Positions 1-12,855 of a DNA stretch of 64,000 nucleotides are shown here, in pieces; position 1 is the stretch's first letter, and each line of letters begins with the position of its first letter. Location: contig JADFUC010001736.1 in the NCBI GenBank assembly GCA_019722365.1, positions 1 to 64,000 of the forward strand. Direction: 5' to 3'. The notes beneath the pieces are model-generated. The model searched no databases and was not told the origin of the DNA. It worked only from the letters and a program-made list of their open reading frames with translations. The DNA is from Lithospermum erythrorhizon (taxonomy: Eukaryota; Streptophyta; Magnoliopsida; Boraginales; Boraginaceae). A program made the position numbers and the translations under genes.

Positions 1-85
1 ATGTTGTACTTCGTTCAGTTACGTATTGCTTGGTAGCAACAAAAGATTTAGTTGATCAGCATTGTATATTAAAAAATCTACTTAC

Positions 86-3000
86 TTGCCATTATGCCCT
101 TGAATGTTTCCTGCATAAAGAATTTCATTCTCAGTAAGTCTAGATAGCAAATACATTCAAAGTGTTACTGTGCACAATACATTTCCCTTGTACAGGACAA
201 AGAAGAAGAATTTTTATCATCACAATGAGGAATACTTCATTCCAAAAAGATATGATGAATTCAAGGATGAAATTAATTTTTAAAATATACCGATCACCAC
301 TCCGTACTCAGTAATGCAGACAGGTTTTAATATCATTTTCACAAGATAAGCGGTATATTTTAATATTTTTGTAGGAGTTACGGTTAATGCTCATAGAATA
401 TGAGCAAAGACATTGTGTAAATTGATCATACAAAGAACGATTACCAAGTGTTTCAATATACCTCGTTTTTAGTGAGGCGAGGATTGTACTGCATCTCCTC
501 TGCAACAGTACTAACCTGATCACAACATAGTGACATAAGAAACCGAACCAATGTAACGAATAACGAATATAAGAGACGGAAATCAGAAATATGCTTACTG
601 TGAATCCTTTGTAATCATGAGCAGGATAAACATATGTATCTTTGGGCAATGTGAATATCTGTGAAACAATACAATAAGGAACAAAAAGATTATTAATGGC
701 AGTTCTCAAAATTGAAAAGAAGACCTGATATGTGTACCAAAAAAGAAACAGATCTGTGAAGTTACCTGTGAATGAACCGATCTATATAGCTGTTCAGAAC
801 TTCCACCCTGCAACAAAGCGTAAGAAAATGTAACACTGGATATTATACCAAAATCAGAGCTTGTATCATTAGTAATCTAACTTATAGAAACCCATCTGGA
901 TTCAAGATCAAAGAGAATTTGTTAGCAAGGTGTCTTTTCCTTATCAAATATGAAACATAATAACATCTTGCACATAAACCAATCACCTGAAAATCTGTCC
1001 TGCCACAACCTCTTATCAATAATGCATCACCAGTGAAAGCCATTCTTGGTTGAGGCTGGTTTGGACCATCTCCGGTGACATAAGTAACACAACCTGCTGT
1101 ATGTCCAGGTGTTGCTCGAACCTGCATGTAAATTGAATTTTTCAGAAATTAGCTTTTAGATGAAGAAATGCATATTATGGAAAATTTCTTCCGTTCCGGC
1201 ACTTATCTTTAATGCACATGATCTTGATCATGGCCAGAATGCCAGATATGGAGAAAACGAGAGAGTATAAAATAATGGAAAATGCAACGAAAAATCTATG
1301 GCTAGGATCTTGAGGAGAAATATGGCCGTTTACCTCCAGAAAGAGATCACCAAAATGGATTTTATCTCCAGGCTCGACCAGTAGATCAGCTTTTGCACAA
1401 CTTGCTTTGGAGATAACAGATTGGACACTGGGATCCTTACTCTGCAACCCAATAAAGTCAGATTAAGAATAAAGAAAAACTAATTAGTGTAACTGCAAAG
1501 GATGAAACCATAATTATAAGAAGATATTCATTTAGTCAGTACCAAGGGCAGATATAGGACATTAGTAGTGGGTGTTCGAATTATCCGTTATAGAATTTGA
1601 ATTTTTGGACAACCATAAAATACACATAAAGTAACACATAGATCACCATTATTGTTATTTTTTAATGTAACACATATAGCTAATATATAAACAATCATTT
1701 TTCATTTTTGATCTTTTTGGATGTTCAATTGAACACCAACGTATAAGAAAGGTCCGCTACTGGTCAGTGCCAAGAGGATGAAACAAATTACAGAGGTACA
1801 AGATAAATTAGTACCAGGAACGTGGCATTACCTTAATAGTTCCAGTGCCAGTTACATGATCAGCATGTACATGAGTATTTATAGCATAAATAAGCTTCAA
1901 TCCTAACTCTTTAATAAGAGATAAATCTCGATCACTTGTTTTGTCTACAGGATCAACCAACTGCAAGGACGATATGTTGAATGATTTAACTTTAGCGCAG
2001 TGTTATCGTATAACACAATGTGAGAGCACACAATTACAGATTGACCTGCTCCTATTGAAGTTCTACAGTTTCATTGTTTTCAATTTGAATGAATTCAAAA
2101 CTCATTAATCCAACAACTACAAGTTGTTCAATACTTTCCAACAAATCAAATGTGGCAATCCATCACTCAAATGGATTAAGAATAAAGCAACTCAAAGTAT
2201 GCATACCTTGTAGAAATACGACAAAATCAATAATAGGTTCATACTGCAGCCCTTAATGTAATTTGTTTACAATAAGCAGCAACAACATACTTCAATATAA
2301 AACCAGTCTAGCTAAAAGGATTAAGTACTCAACTACAATAACCAAAAAGATTATATCAGCAAGGCAATTATTGTAATTCATTATTTAACTTTCTTTCCCT
2401 ATCATTCACTGCAGAATAAAAACTTAAAAAAGTAAAGAGAATATTCATGAGCAAAAACACAAGAAGAAAACAGAGTAATTAGTCCATCATCACACTGTTT
2501 CCTTTTCTCCAAAGTAGATCCTTAAAATACTCAACACAAATACTCTCTAGTATCTACTAATTTAATCAAGAGGCACAAGCTAACAGTACTTTCACTCGAA
2601 AGTTACAACCTTTTCTGCAAATATAAGCTACCCAATTGAGTATCAAACAAACAAAGTTTTACTTCATTAGCTAAGTTTGATGTTTTAGAAGTTTGCAAAT
2701 AGAAACATAGTTAACTGCTACTTATACCAATAAAGCATTAAACTTTGTAATTGACATCACCTTCAAGTGATCACAAAATCAAGAATCTGAAACCCCATTT
2801 CACCAATTAGAAAAAAGAACTCATTTCCACTTCTTATATTAAATTGCATTAACATGTCTCAACGCATTTAAAGAGAACGGAGCCTCTTCCAGAATTGATC
2901 CAAATGTGAGTACAAACACTACCTACTACTCTACAATAGATAATAACCATAGCTACCTTAATGAGCCATTTTAATATATTTCATTATATCCGAAAGCACC

Positions 3001-3368
3001 AGAATATAAAATCTTCCATTCCATGTAAAAACCAACAAAACTGAAAAAACCCAAAATTACCAACATGAAGAAACGTAACAATCAAGCATAAAAACGAAAA
3101 AAAAACCAACCAATGCAGGCTTCTGAGGATGATCAACATCAGCAAGCAAATAAGTGTAAGTAGATGACTCTTTCTCAAAAAGCTGCCTAAACAAAAGCCT
3201 TGATGATGATGAAGAAGTCAACGTTGAATATGAAGCCATTTTAGTCAATGATCGAATACTAGCTTTAGGAATTGAACAACAAGAATTGAAAAATAAAGAA
3301 TTCCCAATAAAAATTTGATGGTTATTGAATGATGGCAATGAGTAACGCAATAAACGGATACTCATCAT
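86..3368 (-). CDS. ETHE1: ETHE1-like persulfide dioxygenase (glyoxalase II-3 family), mitochondrial; 3' end outside window
   Basis: Eight exons read on the minus strand, all with GT..AG borders and matching phases: 3111-3368, 1832-1960, 1334-1441, 987-1121, 766-807, 599-658, 462-515 and 86-110; the last exon (about 29 residues expected) lies left of the window. The product is a metallo-beta-lactamase-fold, mononuclear-iron enzyme. The family oxidises glutathione persulfide to sulfite in mitochondria, in cysteine and sulfide catabolism. Seen directly: THVHADH at residues 115-121 (metal-site H116, H118, D120, H121), ATPGHTAG (H172), [16 protein letters not shown] (D197) and YPAHDYKG (H238), in the usual order and spacing. 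The first 60 or so residues are rich in Ser, Arg and Leu, as expected for an organelle presequence. Two adjacent ATGs (3366-3368 and 3363-3365) could start it. Length (about 299 residues extrapolated) fits the Arabidopsis protein. No frameshift seen, unlike its neighbours. Confidence 0.95.
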
Positions 3369-3868
3369 GATTCTTGTATGATGATAGCTATGTGTAGTGT
3401 ATAAAATATTGATATTTGTGTGAAGTATACTATACTTTGAGGCGATTTATTCAATGATTATATGATTGTTTTGTGAACATGTTGGGTATGGTTTGGATTC
3501 TTGAACATAGGAAATGAGACAACATGTCACAAGATATGATTCCTCTTTATCATTATGGAAATGATAAGATTTGGTTGATTTATTACTTAAATTTGATAAA
3601 AGTAAAAACTTAATCTCGAACTTAATGGTGTACTATGATTCATATGATAATTTTTTTTCAATCGGATGATGAAGAATTCTACTTCCTCTATCACAAAAAG
3701 ATTGTGATGTTTTATTTTGCATAAAGTGTAATATAATTTTGAATTTGTCTCACATTATTAATTTTTTTTCCACTCAACCTTCTCACATTTAGTCAAAATA
3801 TGAATCAATTATGGAATTTCTCAAAATGAAAAACATTCATATATATGATAATTTCATAAATAATTAGA
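3369..3868. other. upstream region of the ETHE1-like gene
   Basis: AT-rich sequence between the ETHE1-like start codon and the first transposon remnant. It should hold the promoter and 5' leader of the minus-strand gene. I see no ORF or distinct repeat in it. Confidence 0.4.
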
Positions 3869-4420
3869 ATTTGGTCCACAGATGGAGTCCAACCGATTGG
3901 GCTCATCGAAGGGGATCATGTGGAAGAATAAATGGACACGACCTAGAGTAGGTGGAAGTGGGGGTGCCAAGACCAGCTCTAGAGGGCTTGACTATCGGCT
4001 CAGTAGGAGAAGGCGAAGACTAATAGTGTTAAGTGTTAACGGCAGTTCGGCTCCATTAAAGAGAGGTGAAATTAAGGCTATCATTATCACGACCCCTTAA
4101 TGAGCCGCTAATCGATAATCAGAGTAAATGAGCCATCAAGGCCCGACCAAATGCTTGTTCAAGCAACTATAAAAGGTAAACCTTAAGACCAAATCAAGTA
4201 AATTCACTTTGATACCCCAAATGCTCTTTCTTTTTGAAACTAAACTCTTTTCGATCACATTCTTGACTTGATCGTCAGATGTTTCGGCCGAACAACGGTC
4301 CTTGTTTTCTGAGCATCCATTTGGAGCATCAAGAAGCTCGACTTGGAGGATTTGTGATCCGGCCCACTACCGAAACGGACAGATCATCAATGTATTTCAT
4401 TTACCCTCCGATGATTTTTA
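3869..4420 (+). repeat. gypsy-like LTR remnant
   Basis: This stretch is clearly richer in G and C than its surroundings. It contains a TATA-like element (TATAAAAGG near 4170) followed about 100 bases later by a 'TTGACTTGATCGTCAGA' type motif near 4263. That motif resembles the R/U5 part of many plant Ty3-gypsy LTRs (TTGACTTGAGCGTCGGA). A small open frame over 3882-4100 has no recognisable protein similarity and is most likely chance. Neither a partner LTR nor a PBS was found, so this is a solo or truncated LTR. Family assignment rests on motif resemblance only. Confidence 0.45.
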
Positions 4421-4888
4421 ATTTATTTTTATTTTCATATTAACTTCTTCCTTAGGTAACCGTCTAACATGTCTTTTTCCATAAACTACTATTACAAATT
4501 GTATCTACTACATAATAATTATCATAAAGGGAAATAAAAAGTTGTTTCACCATCCCTATCTTATTTCTCAGTAGCTTTTCATCTTATTTCTTTTAATTTT
4601 TTAAAAAGTATTTATTTCATTATAATTCTATTATAAAAATAATGAAATAATTTGCATAGGCAAGACTATGCACATATAACTAATAATTAATTAATTTAAA
4701 TAGTGTAAGAAAATTGATAAAAGTCAAGATTTAATCATCAAAGTTATTTAAATGTAAATTAATGATTAAAATATACAAATATTATACATATGATCTTTAT
4801 CTTTGATAGATCATAGTTAGAAGGTCTATGTTACTATTTACTCCCTCAATGTCATAATAGATGATTGGTTAGATGAAACATATTCGTA

Positions 4889-5492
4889 ATTGTTATATAC
4901 CGGTCTCAATTTCTTTATATACCAGTTCCAAAAATATTAAAAAGACATCTATATCCTTTATTTGTTTCAACATTTAATACATCATAAATTACATATATTT
5001 ACAATTTATTCCCAACTGCTTATGATTCACCATAAAGGCGACGAAGAGCTGAAGATGAGCATTGCTTATATAATTCATAAATAAATTATTCTTGGGGATA
5101 ATACGTTTTAGTGTTGGTGAGAATGAATAAGTTTTTTTACAATTTGAAATGACAGTTAGGATAAAAGATTCAAAGTTTCTATTATTGGGAGAGTATGCCG
5201 GCAGAGCACAAAAAAGCTAGGATGGTTAAAACATTTAAAGAAGAAAGAATAAAAAGAAAAGGTTTCAAAAGAATAAAAAGAAAAGGTTTCAATCCTTGAT
5301 TCATGAATTCAGTGAAGTATAAATTGACTTCTTCAATATCGTTGTATAATTGAATTGGGGTTAGGAATAAATTTCAAAAGTATAAGTAATTTAAATTTTT
5401 TTTAATAATTAAATAAGTAAATGAGATATTTGTCTTTTTACTATTTTAAAAACCGGCATATAAAGAAACTGAGACCAGTGTATAACAGTTCC
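4889..5492. mobile_element. non-autonomous TIR element (MITE-like, about 600 bp)
   Basis: 4889-4946 and 5432-5492 are imperfect inverted repeats of about 58 bases. The left arm contains 'ggtctcaatttctttatata' and the right arm, read on the minus strand, has 'ggtctcagtttctttatatg'; both end in a run like 'aaaaagac' toward the inside. There is no ORF between the arms. The structure indicates a small DNA transposon without coding capacity. Superfamily and target-site duplication could not be decided by eye. Confidence 0.6.
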
Positions 5493-6254
5493 CAAAATAT
5501 TTTATTTAAGGATTGTAAAAAGTTACTCCCTTACCATCCCATAATGTAAGGGAGTTTTTCATTTTTAGGAAATCCTATAATTGGGTCTATTTTTACCAAA
5601 TTTAGTAAGAAAAAATGGAGGAAAAACTTTATTTCTGAGATGTGTTTGAAATTTTCTTAAAATTTGTGCAGAACCAAATAATCCTTAGAAAATGGGATGG
5701 ATGGAGTATATTAGAATTGTAAAAAACTATATTTAAATTGTAAACAATCAACTATTATGAAAATATAAATTTTTTCTAAAGAATCACTTATTATGAAATG
5801 GAGGAAGTAATTAATACTCCCATCCATCCCAAAATTGTAAGAAAGTTTGAATTTGTACAAATATTAAGATAAATTTAAATTAATCATTTTCCTTTCTTGT
5901 TATACATCATTTTCCCTCCTTGTATTTATTCACAAATTGGTCAAAATGAGTATCAATTATGCAATTTTTATTTTGGGTAAAAGCACCCTCATATTATGAA
6001 ATAGAAGGGTAACATAAATACATGATCATATGAATAACACATATGTCTAATGTCTGCGACTTTAGTCAATCTTCAATAAGTATATACAGTATGGGCTGGC
6101 TGCAAATTCTCTCTCTGAATGTGGGCTATTGCAAATTGGTCATGATACTCATGAATATTGAATAGCAGCAGCATGGGCTTGCTGCAAATTGGCTATTGTT
6201 ATTCTATAGTTTTGTTTTTGTATTTTCTAAGTACACTTCATTATATTAGACATT

Positions 6255-6512
6255 AGTCCTTCCATTCCTTTTTAGTTATCTTTTTAGCCATTTACACATA
6301 AATTAAGAAAATAAAAAAATAGTCAAAAAATACATTGAAAATGTAGAATGATAATTAATTGAAACTATATCATTGCTTAGTTGATAATTTAATAACAAAA
6401 TATAGATAAAAAGTACATTGAAATTACAATTTTCTATACTAGAAAAACAAGTAATTTGAAACAAAAAATTGATCTAAAAAGATAAGTAAATAGAAACGGA
6501 TGAAGTATTACT
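6255..6512 (+). mobile_element. MITE family 1, copy A
   Basis: About 255 bp ending in a degenerate inverted pair ('ttccattcctttttagttat' left, 'aaatagaaacggatgaagta' right). The interior blocks 'cattgaaaatgtagaatgat' and 'acaattttctatactagaaa' recur at about 42.5, 49.2, 52.8, 56.2 and 59.0 kb in this window. It has no coding capacity. Confidence 0.6.
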
Positions 6513-6914
6513 AAGTATTATACAAGCAATACTCCCTATAATTCCTTTTAATTTTTGTTATTTTACGATAGTTGATCCCACGACTAATGGTAGGTTTGGA
6601 TTGATGTGAATCAAGAGGATGATAATGTTTTAAAATTAACCTAGGAAAGGGGAATCGGGGTGAATCTAGGTGAATGCATTAAAATGTCGTTTGAATAATA
6701 TTAATCTTGACCAAGTGAATACATTATACTCCGTTTTGAAATTGAATGATTTACGCGAGTTAAATGCGGTCTATCCTAGGTGAATCAGTGGTGTTTCTGA
6801 GTACAAAGAAATAATTTTATAAACCCCAAACAAAATAGTAGATGATATTATAAATCGATTTACCTAGATTCACCCCTTGCCTCAAAACAAACGGACCATA
6901 AAAGTTACGATAAA

Positions 6915-7165
6915 ATTATTGGAAATGAGATATTGAGATCTCATAAATATGCACTGTTGAACAATTGGATTGCTTAGTTACTCTTAATAGTATAAGTTGG
7001 ATATATGTTTAGGATTGTTTGGTTAATTGACATATTATGGATAACTCACATTGACATTAGGGAGTTTATGAGCCCTAGGCTCCACTCATAATCTATATAT
7101 TAATATAATGTTCGGTTAACATAAATTAATATATTACTCTTGTCAATCGAGGCTAAGAGGTCACA
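6915..7165 (+). repeat. LTR fragment, left arm of an inverted pair
   Basis: Starts near 'tattggaaatgagatattga' and contains the block 'actcataatctatatattaa' and 'aaattaatatattactcttg'. The same sequence, read from the minus strand, forms the beginning of the LTR-like block that ends at 8152. The two fragments therefore face each other across about 700 bp. Confidence 0.6.
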
Positions 7166-7399
7166 CACGATAACATGGATTAACGAATTCTTATTAATAT
7201 GTCTGATTTAACTACATAAAATGGAATTGTGGGGTGTCAAGTTTTTATTAATTTATTACATATTTCATATTGATTAGTAAATATAGGTACTAATTTTAAA
7301 CATACTAAAATCTGATCTCAATATATAAGCAGTTTATGCAATTACATAATTATAAAGGCTGTAATAACTTTGATATCTTAAAATTCTCCTTTGTGGTTT

Positions 7400-8152
7400 G
7401 CGGTTATACTAATATCTAATAAAATATAAATAGATCCGAATTCGGAATACTCTGATTATAAAACAATAATTCAATGGAATCCATATTTACCTTGATTCTT
7501 GGTGAATATAATCGGAGAAGTTTTCAAGCAACTTAGTAGGTTGTCTTTAAGAGAAAAAGATACACGAGCAGATTCAATCAAATCGGTTTACTGAACAATT
7601 AAAGTGAGAAAGCAGAGCAAAGAGGAGAGAAAACTTTCTCTTCCTAAGGTCCGGCCGAGTCACGGTGGTGGGAAAAGAGCTTTTGTTCATAAGAGCAAAG
7701 CCATGAACAACCTTTTTTGTGATGAAACACACTTTATAGGCACAACATAAAGTTTCAGGAGGTAATATTATCATTCTTCTTTTGTGACCCAAATCCCCAT
7801 GCAAGTTGATTTTTCTGAATGTTTCCTTCATGTTTTTCACTTTGCCGAAGTTATAATTCGCATTATAGTTCGATCACATTGTTGTTGTGACCTCTTGATT
7901 CTGAGCAAGAGTAATATATTAATTTAATATTAGCTTGAGGAACATAATATTAATATATAGATTATGAGCGGACCCTAGTAAATCATCATAGCCTCTAATG
8001 TCAATGCGAGAGTTAATTCTAATATCATAAATTATTAGAACAAATCAACATATACAGACTTCTTTGGGCCTAATTCAAGAATTGTCATCGGTTTATTCAG
8101 CAGATTGTTCAGCAATATTTATAAGATCCTAATATTTCTCACGTTTCCAACA
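7400..8152 (-). repeat. LTR of a copia-type retrotransposon (solo or truncated), right arm of the inverted pair
   Basis: On the minus strand it begins TGTTGGAAAC at 8152, a typical LTR start. It continues through the block shared with 6915-7165, a TATA-like 'gcctataaagtgtg' near 7740, and a small open frame over 7574-7840 with no recognised protein. The inner boundary (about 7400) is uncertain. No adjacent PBS, PPT or partner LTR in the same orientation was recognised. Confidence 0.5.
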
Positions 8153-8928
8153 CCAAGGAATCATGATCTGAGCTAATAAACGCTCCTTGGAATTGAATCT
8201 GAATTTTATTTATATTATTTTGGCAGGAGGCTATAAAGGTTAACCCACAATTGTTGACTGTAGTCTTGGCCCTGAAGCGCCCATGTAAGAAAATACGGAG
8301 TAATTTAATTAGTTGTGATAATTCTCGATCTTATCACAACATATTAATTCTTATAAGTCAAAATCGTAGATTTAGTTGAAATGAAAAGTCGGAATTCGGG
8401 TTCGAAATGAAAAGTCGAGGAGTGCATTTAAAAACCAACGTGTAAATGGTGTAAATATCATAGGCTTTATATCAGGTAAATGTGGATAAATAGCACAAAT
8501 ATTATGATTCCATAGTTGCATATTGTAAAATGCAGGCGGCTCATATGGCACCCCATGTTCTCTATAACTCGAACAGATATGGAAATATTGACATATTGTT
8601 GATTTAGATTTGCATCGAGAAGTTGAAATTTGTTGCCAAATTGAGTGAAGTTTTCGGTTTCATGAAAAATCCCCAATGGTGACGGGATAACGCCTTTGCC
8701 GACAAAATTTGCTCAAACCCAAAGCAATTAGTATTATTAATTCCATAAACTTTCATTTCGATTATTTGGTATTAGTATTACTAAACAAAATTGCTGTTTT
8801 CTCCGCTTTAATTTGTAACAATCAATAATTCAAGTATATTTTCATTTCTCTATAGAGTTAAATCACAAGTGTAAATTTAAATTAATTGCTAGACGAGGCT
8901 TTAAAAAAATTGTGATTTAAGTTTCAGA

Positions 8929-9436
8929 TGTGAAGCTATGTTTAGAATGATTGTCCAATTAAGATAACTTGGTGCTTAAGTCTTTGAGGCAACAGTGGAT
9001 GATTTGGATAACTTGGTGGTGGACAAGTTTGGATAGCTTAGGAGGATAGAACTTGGATCAATGCCTAATTAGGTAGAGCTTTTGGCTATAAATAGGTCTC
9101 TAAATATTAGGAATCATAGAAAAATGATCCTTGATAGATTCATGGGGGCTTGTAATAAAGAGTTTTCAATCTATAGAAAACATCATTTAGAAATTATATA
9201 TGACGGATTCATGGTCACTTGTAAACAGTTCTTCTTGAAGTTATTAGTGGATCTAGAAATTTGGATTAGTTCGACATGAGAGACAGGGATTTTATTGTCG
9301 TTTAATTGCTTTCCTTTTTTGTTTGTCATATCTAAATTAGCATAGGATTATCAATCCGGTGGTAATTATAGTGTGATCTAGTTCTTATATTCGGTACAGC
9401 TAATTAATTCTAATACTGATTATTAGGATTCTAACA
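8929..9436 (+). repeat. left LTR of the degraded copia element
   Basis: 508 bp, TG...CA ends, followed within two bases by the primer-binding site TTGGTATCAGGA. It contains a TATA-like 'ggctataaataggtc' near 9080. Confidence 0.7.
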
Positions 9437-10983
9437 ATTGGTATCAGGAGGTTGTGATAATCAGAAGTTATGGTGGGCAGAGAACATCTGCAGATGTGGA
9501 ACTGTTTTCTATGAAGAGGAAACAGAAATTGAATACTATCTGTATATTTGAAGGACAGCCACTATAAAGGAAGCCGAAAGAGATGACTATAGAAGTGGAG
9601 ACAACTGGGCATGAAAGTTCTAAGGCGGTCGATTGAAGGCGATAAGTAATGGCTGTCTCATAATGTGGCGAAATAGACCACAACACATGTAGGGCAATGA
9701 AAGTACTGGTTACAGCCTATATGGCAAAGTGCTCTCTGATGTCTCACCATTTGAAGATGGCTGAAGGCCTTGCAGACACACACTTGAATAAATATGAACA
9801 ACATAATTTAATCAATTAGCAAGCTCGGATTTGTTGTAGAGTGATGAATGGAAAACTTTAAATTGTTTTGGCATCGTTGCCAAATAGTTATGATCATGAG
9901 GGGTTAAATTGGAATATACTACTTTGAGAAGGACTGTTGAACTCTAAAGATGTTGTTAACAGTTTTTTGGATGAGAAGTCGATTAGAAAGGCAGTGTGAG
10001 TGAATTAGGACCTACTTTGTTACATGGGGATGAAAGGAGGAAAAATTCATGGGAGAAGACCTGACAAGCGTGATTCAGACAGAGGCGATTTGAATCTTTG
10101 GAATTGGCAAAAATATGTCACATTAAAGAGGCATTGCATATAAGAGAGACTATCAATGTATTAAATGTTGAGAATTCTTTGATGATGATTGAGGTGAGTT
10201 GATTGACTCTTGGGTGTTAGATTACGGAGCATCATATCCTTATCACGCTAGTGATTTATGGCATAATGAAGTATTAAAAATGTTGCTGGAGATTTGGAAG
10301 ATTCATCTTGCGGATGGAAGGGCCTCAGTATGTTGGGGTTATCAAATAGTTTGATGAAGTTACAAGGTCGGATATGTGCCTAAGCGGCAGTTAATCCTAT
10401 TTTAGTAGTCAATTAGATGTTGAGGTTATAGAATTGTATTTGGTGGTGAGTCTGAGAGAAGAGACAAAGGCTATTTGTTCTTGAGGTCATAAATTAGGTT
10501 CTGTATAAGGTTGCAAAGTGTTGTAAAGGGATCATCGGGGTTATAAGCGTAGAAAGAGAAGCAGTAAGAGGGTCTCTCAACCTCTTGTATTTGTTAGCTG
10601 AAAGATGTGTTCTAATCAAACACTAAATGTCAATGGAATGAATCAAGTGGGAGAAGACAAGACCAAGAAAGAAGAGAGATTCATTGATAATCAAACGGAG
10701 GATTTCGAAGACACTTGGGAAGAAGAAGGTCAAGAAGATCTGGCGGTGAAGGAAGAATATGTTGCTGATTTGAATGTGGGAAAAGTCCAGCTTGGGGCAA
10801 TCGTTTTAGCTCACGTCTCCGATAGCCAAGTTGGTGACATTCAATGATGTTCTTGGATTGAGTGAAAGACAAGAGTTGGGTTCATCTTCGGTGGGAGTTC
10901 GAGATGATGAGCCGAGTCTTCCTTGATTCAAGACTAATGGAGAGAAAGACGAGATCTGAGCACTAGGTAGGGAATTGTTGGAG

Positions 10984-11523
10984 TGTGAAGCCATATTTGG
11001 TGCTTAATTGGCCAAGTTTGAGGTAACTGATGGTCAAGTGACAAGCTTGATAAAACAAGTTTGGATAACTTGATGGAATGAAGGCTTGGGCTAAGCAACT
11101 TGGAGTCAAGTAATACCTAGTTAGGTAGAGTTTTTAGCCTATAATAAGGATCTGCCTGGTTAATTATTAGATGTATCAAATGTTAAATTTTGAAAAATAG
11201 TCTTGAGATATATGTGAGGCTTGTAATTAAAGTTTTTTCAATTTATAAGAAAACATCTAATTGAGGTCATAGAATAGGTTGCTTAGTCACTGTAAACAAT
11301 TAACTACCGAAGTTATTGAGTGGATCTGCGGCGGGTTGGATTAGGCGCTCTCACATTGAGGGTGAATAATTCTTGTGTCGTTTATTGCTTTCCTTTGTTT
11401 TATTTCATTGAATTAAAGTATATAATTATCAATAATAATTAGTTTATCATCCTGAATAATTTAGTTATTATATTAATTTGAAATACCATAAATTAAGTTA
11501 GTAATGATGTAAAATTCCTAACA
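10984..11523 (+). repeat. right LTR of the degraded copia element
   Basis: 540 bp, beginning TGTGAAGCCATA after a short purine-rich stretch and ending CCTAACA. It aligns with the left LTR through most of its length with many substitutions and small indels, so the insertion is old. Confidence 0.7.
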
Positions 11524-11772
11524 CACATTTATCCTGGCGAACATTAGATTATTCAAAGAAATTGTTTGAGTCGTATATATAGATTATTCAAAAGAGGGAA
11601 AGATGTCACCAAGTAATGACATACGGAGTATACAATAAACTACATAATAAAATTCCAAACATTCCAACATGCAAACGATACTTTCAACTATTGAGGGAAG
11701 AAAATATTTTTATATAAGAATGATGAATCGATAAATATCAATAACAAAATTTTATAAAAATCAACCATGCAT

Positions 11773-12000
11773 AAGTCCACATTTCAACAAAAATAAAACT
11801 AATCCCCTAGTTTGACTTTTTATAGCATACTACCAAAATTTATATACTTAATGATGTTTGGTTTGATAAGTTTCCAAAATTAAAGAAACAATACATGTAC
11901 CTTTTTATATATAAAAAAAACATGTACCATTAGTCCACATTTCAACAAAAATAAAATAATCCCCTAGTGTGACTTTTTTATACCATACTACCAAAATTTA
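11773..12000 (+). repeat. tandem direct duplication
   Basis: A block of about 75 bp (11773-11849, 'agtccacatttcaacaaaaa' to 'taccaaaatttat') is repeated at 11931-12000 with few changes, at a period of about 157 bp. No gene is seen from 11524 to 12855 apart from the expected promoter of the following C2 gene. Confidence 0.7.
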
Positions 12001-12580
12001 TTTGAAAAAGAAATTCCATTTGGAATTGCCACATCGGATTCGAAATAACCATTTCTCAAAATTTCTCAAGTTCTATAAACAATAAAGAAATAAGATTAAT
12101 TATAAAAATAACACCTTCCAAATGAATAATAATGATTGATATTTCAACGATTCAGATATAACTTGAGAAAATTGGATGAATGATAATCGAAACGACTCTA
12201 AAAGAGTACAACATACATATTAATTAACCATTAATATCGAAAATACATGAAACACAACTTGATAACTTTAGCAAATAATCTATTTCAAATAATTACACTT
12301 ATTCTAACATAAAATACTTTTCTTAATCACGTTATTCGTTAGATGTAATAATAAAATTAACACCACCCCTAATCCCCTCGCGTAGGACACGCTAAAGACA
12401 CTGCAACAACCACTTGTTGTCTTAATCCTCACAAACATCAAACATCATTAACTATAATTAAATAATATTCCTAAAAATCCCCCAAAAAAAAAATTTAATC
12501 CTAAATTCTTAATTTAATAACCGTGTTCAGTTTTCTTCATCTTTCTCTTTCTGGGTTCACTTTAAACAATCAAATAGTTC

Positions 12581-12790
12581 AATCTCCATAATTTTTTCAA
12601 ACTTGTTAACTTTGAGTTTCTTGCTCAAATAATATATTCCATATGTCCATTTAATGGTATTTTTTTATATGTTACCTTAAAAATAAACATACAATACAAA
12701 TTGCAATTTCCAAGTTTTTTCGAAAGTTGGTAGCTTTGAGTTTCTTGCTGGATCATAGATTCCATATTTCCATTAAAGGGTTGTTTTTTG
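12581..12790 (+). repeat. direct duplication in the promoter/leader of the C2 gene
   Basis: The stretch 12581-12665 ('...gttaactttgagtttcttgctc...attccatatgtccattta') recurs at 12702-12775 ('...ggtagctttgagtttcttgctgg...attccatatttccattaa'). It ends less than 100 bases before the start codon at 12856, so it probably duplicates part of the 5' leader or core promoter. Confidence 0.6.
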
Positions 12791-12855
12791 TTTGTGGGAT
12801 TACCTTGAATAAACAGAGGATTTAATTTCCATTAAAAAAAAGTTGCTACATAAAA

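Larger units (their letters stand above)
8929..11523 (+). mobile_element. degraded, internally shortened Ty1/copia retrotransposon
   Basis: Two diverged LTRs, about 8929-9436 and 10984-11523, both begin TGTGAAGC and end CTAACA. They share blocks such as 'gtttggataact', a '(c)ctaattaggtagag' region before a 'ggctataaatagg'/'gcctataataagg' box, and 'tcgtttattgctttccttt'. Directly after the left LTR is an initiator-Met primer site (TTGGTATCAGGA at 9439). The 1.5-kb interior shows a frameshifted zinc-knuckle remnant near 10110 and a copia protease remnant, WVLDYGASY, at 10208-10234 (the family has D-S-G-A-S). Integrase and reverse transcriptase are missing. Target-site duplication was not found. 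The ORF at 10605-10847 has no recognised function. Confidence 0.75.

Noticed and set aside
3882..4100. 72-codon open frame with Arg/Gly-rich product
   Set aside because: It lies in LTR-like sequence and has no domain; composition reflects the GC-richer LTR.
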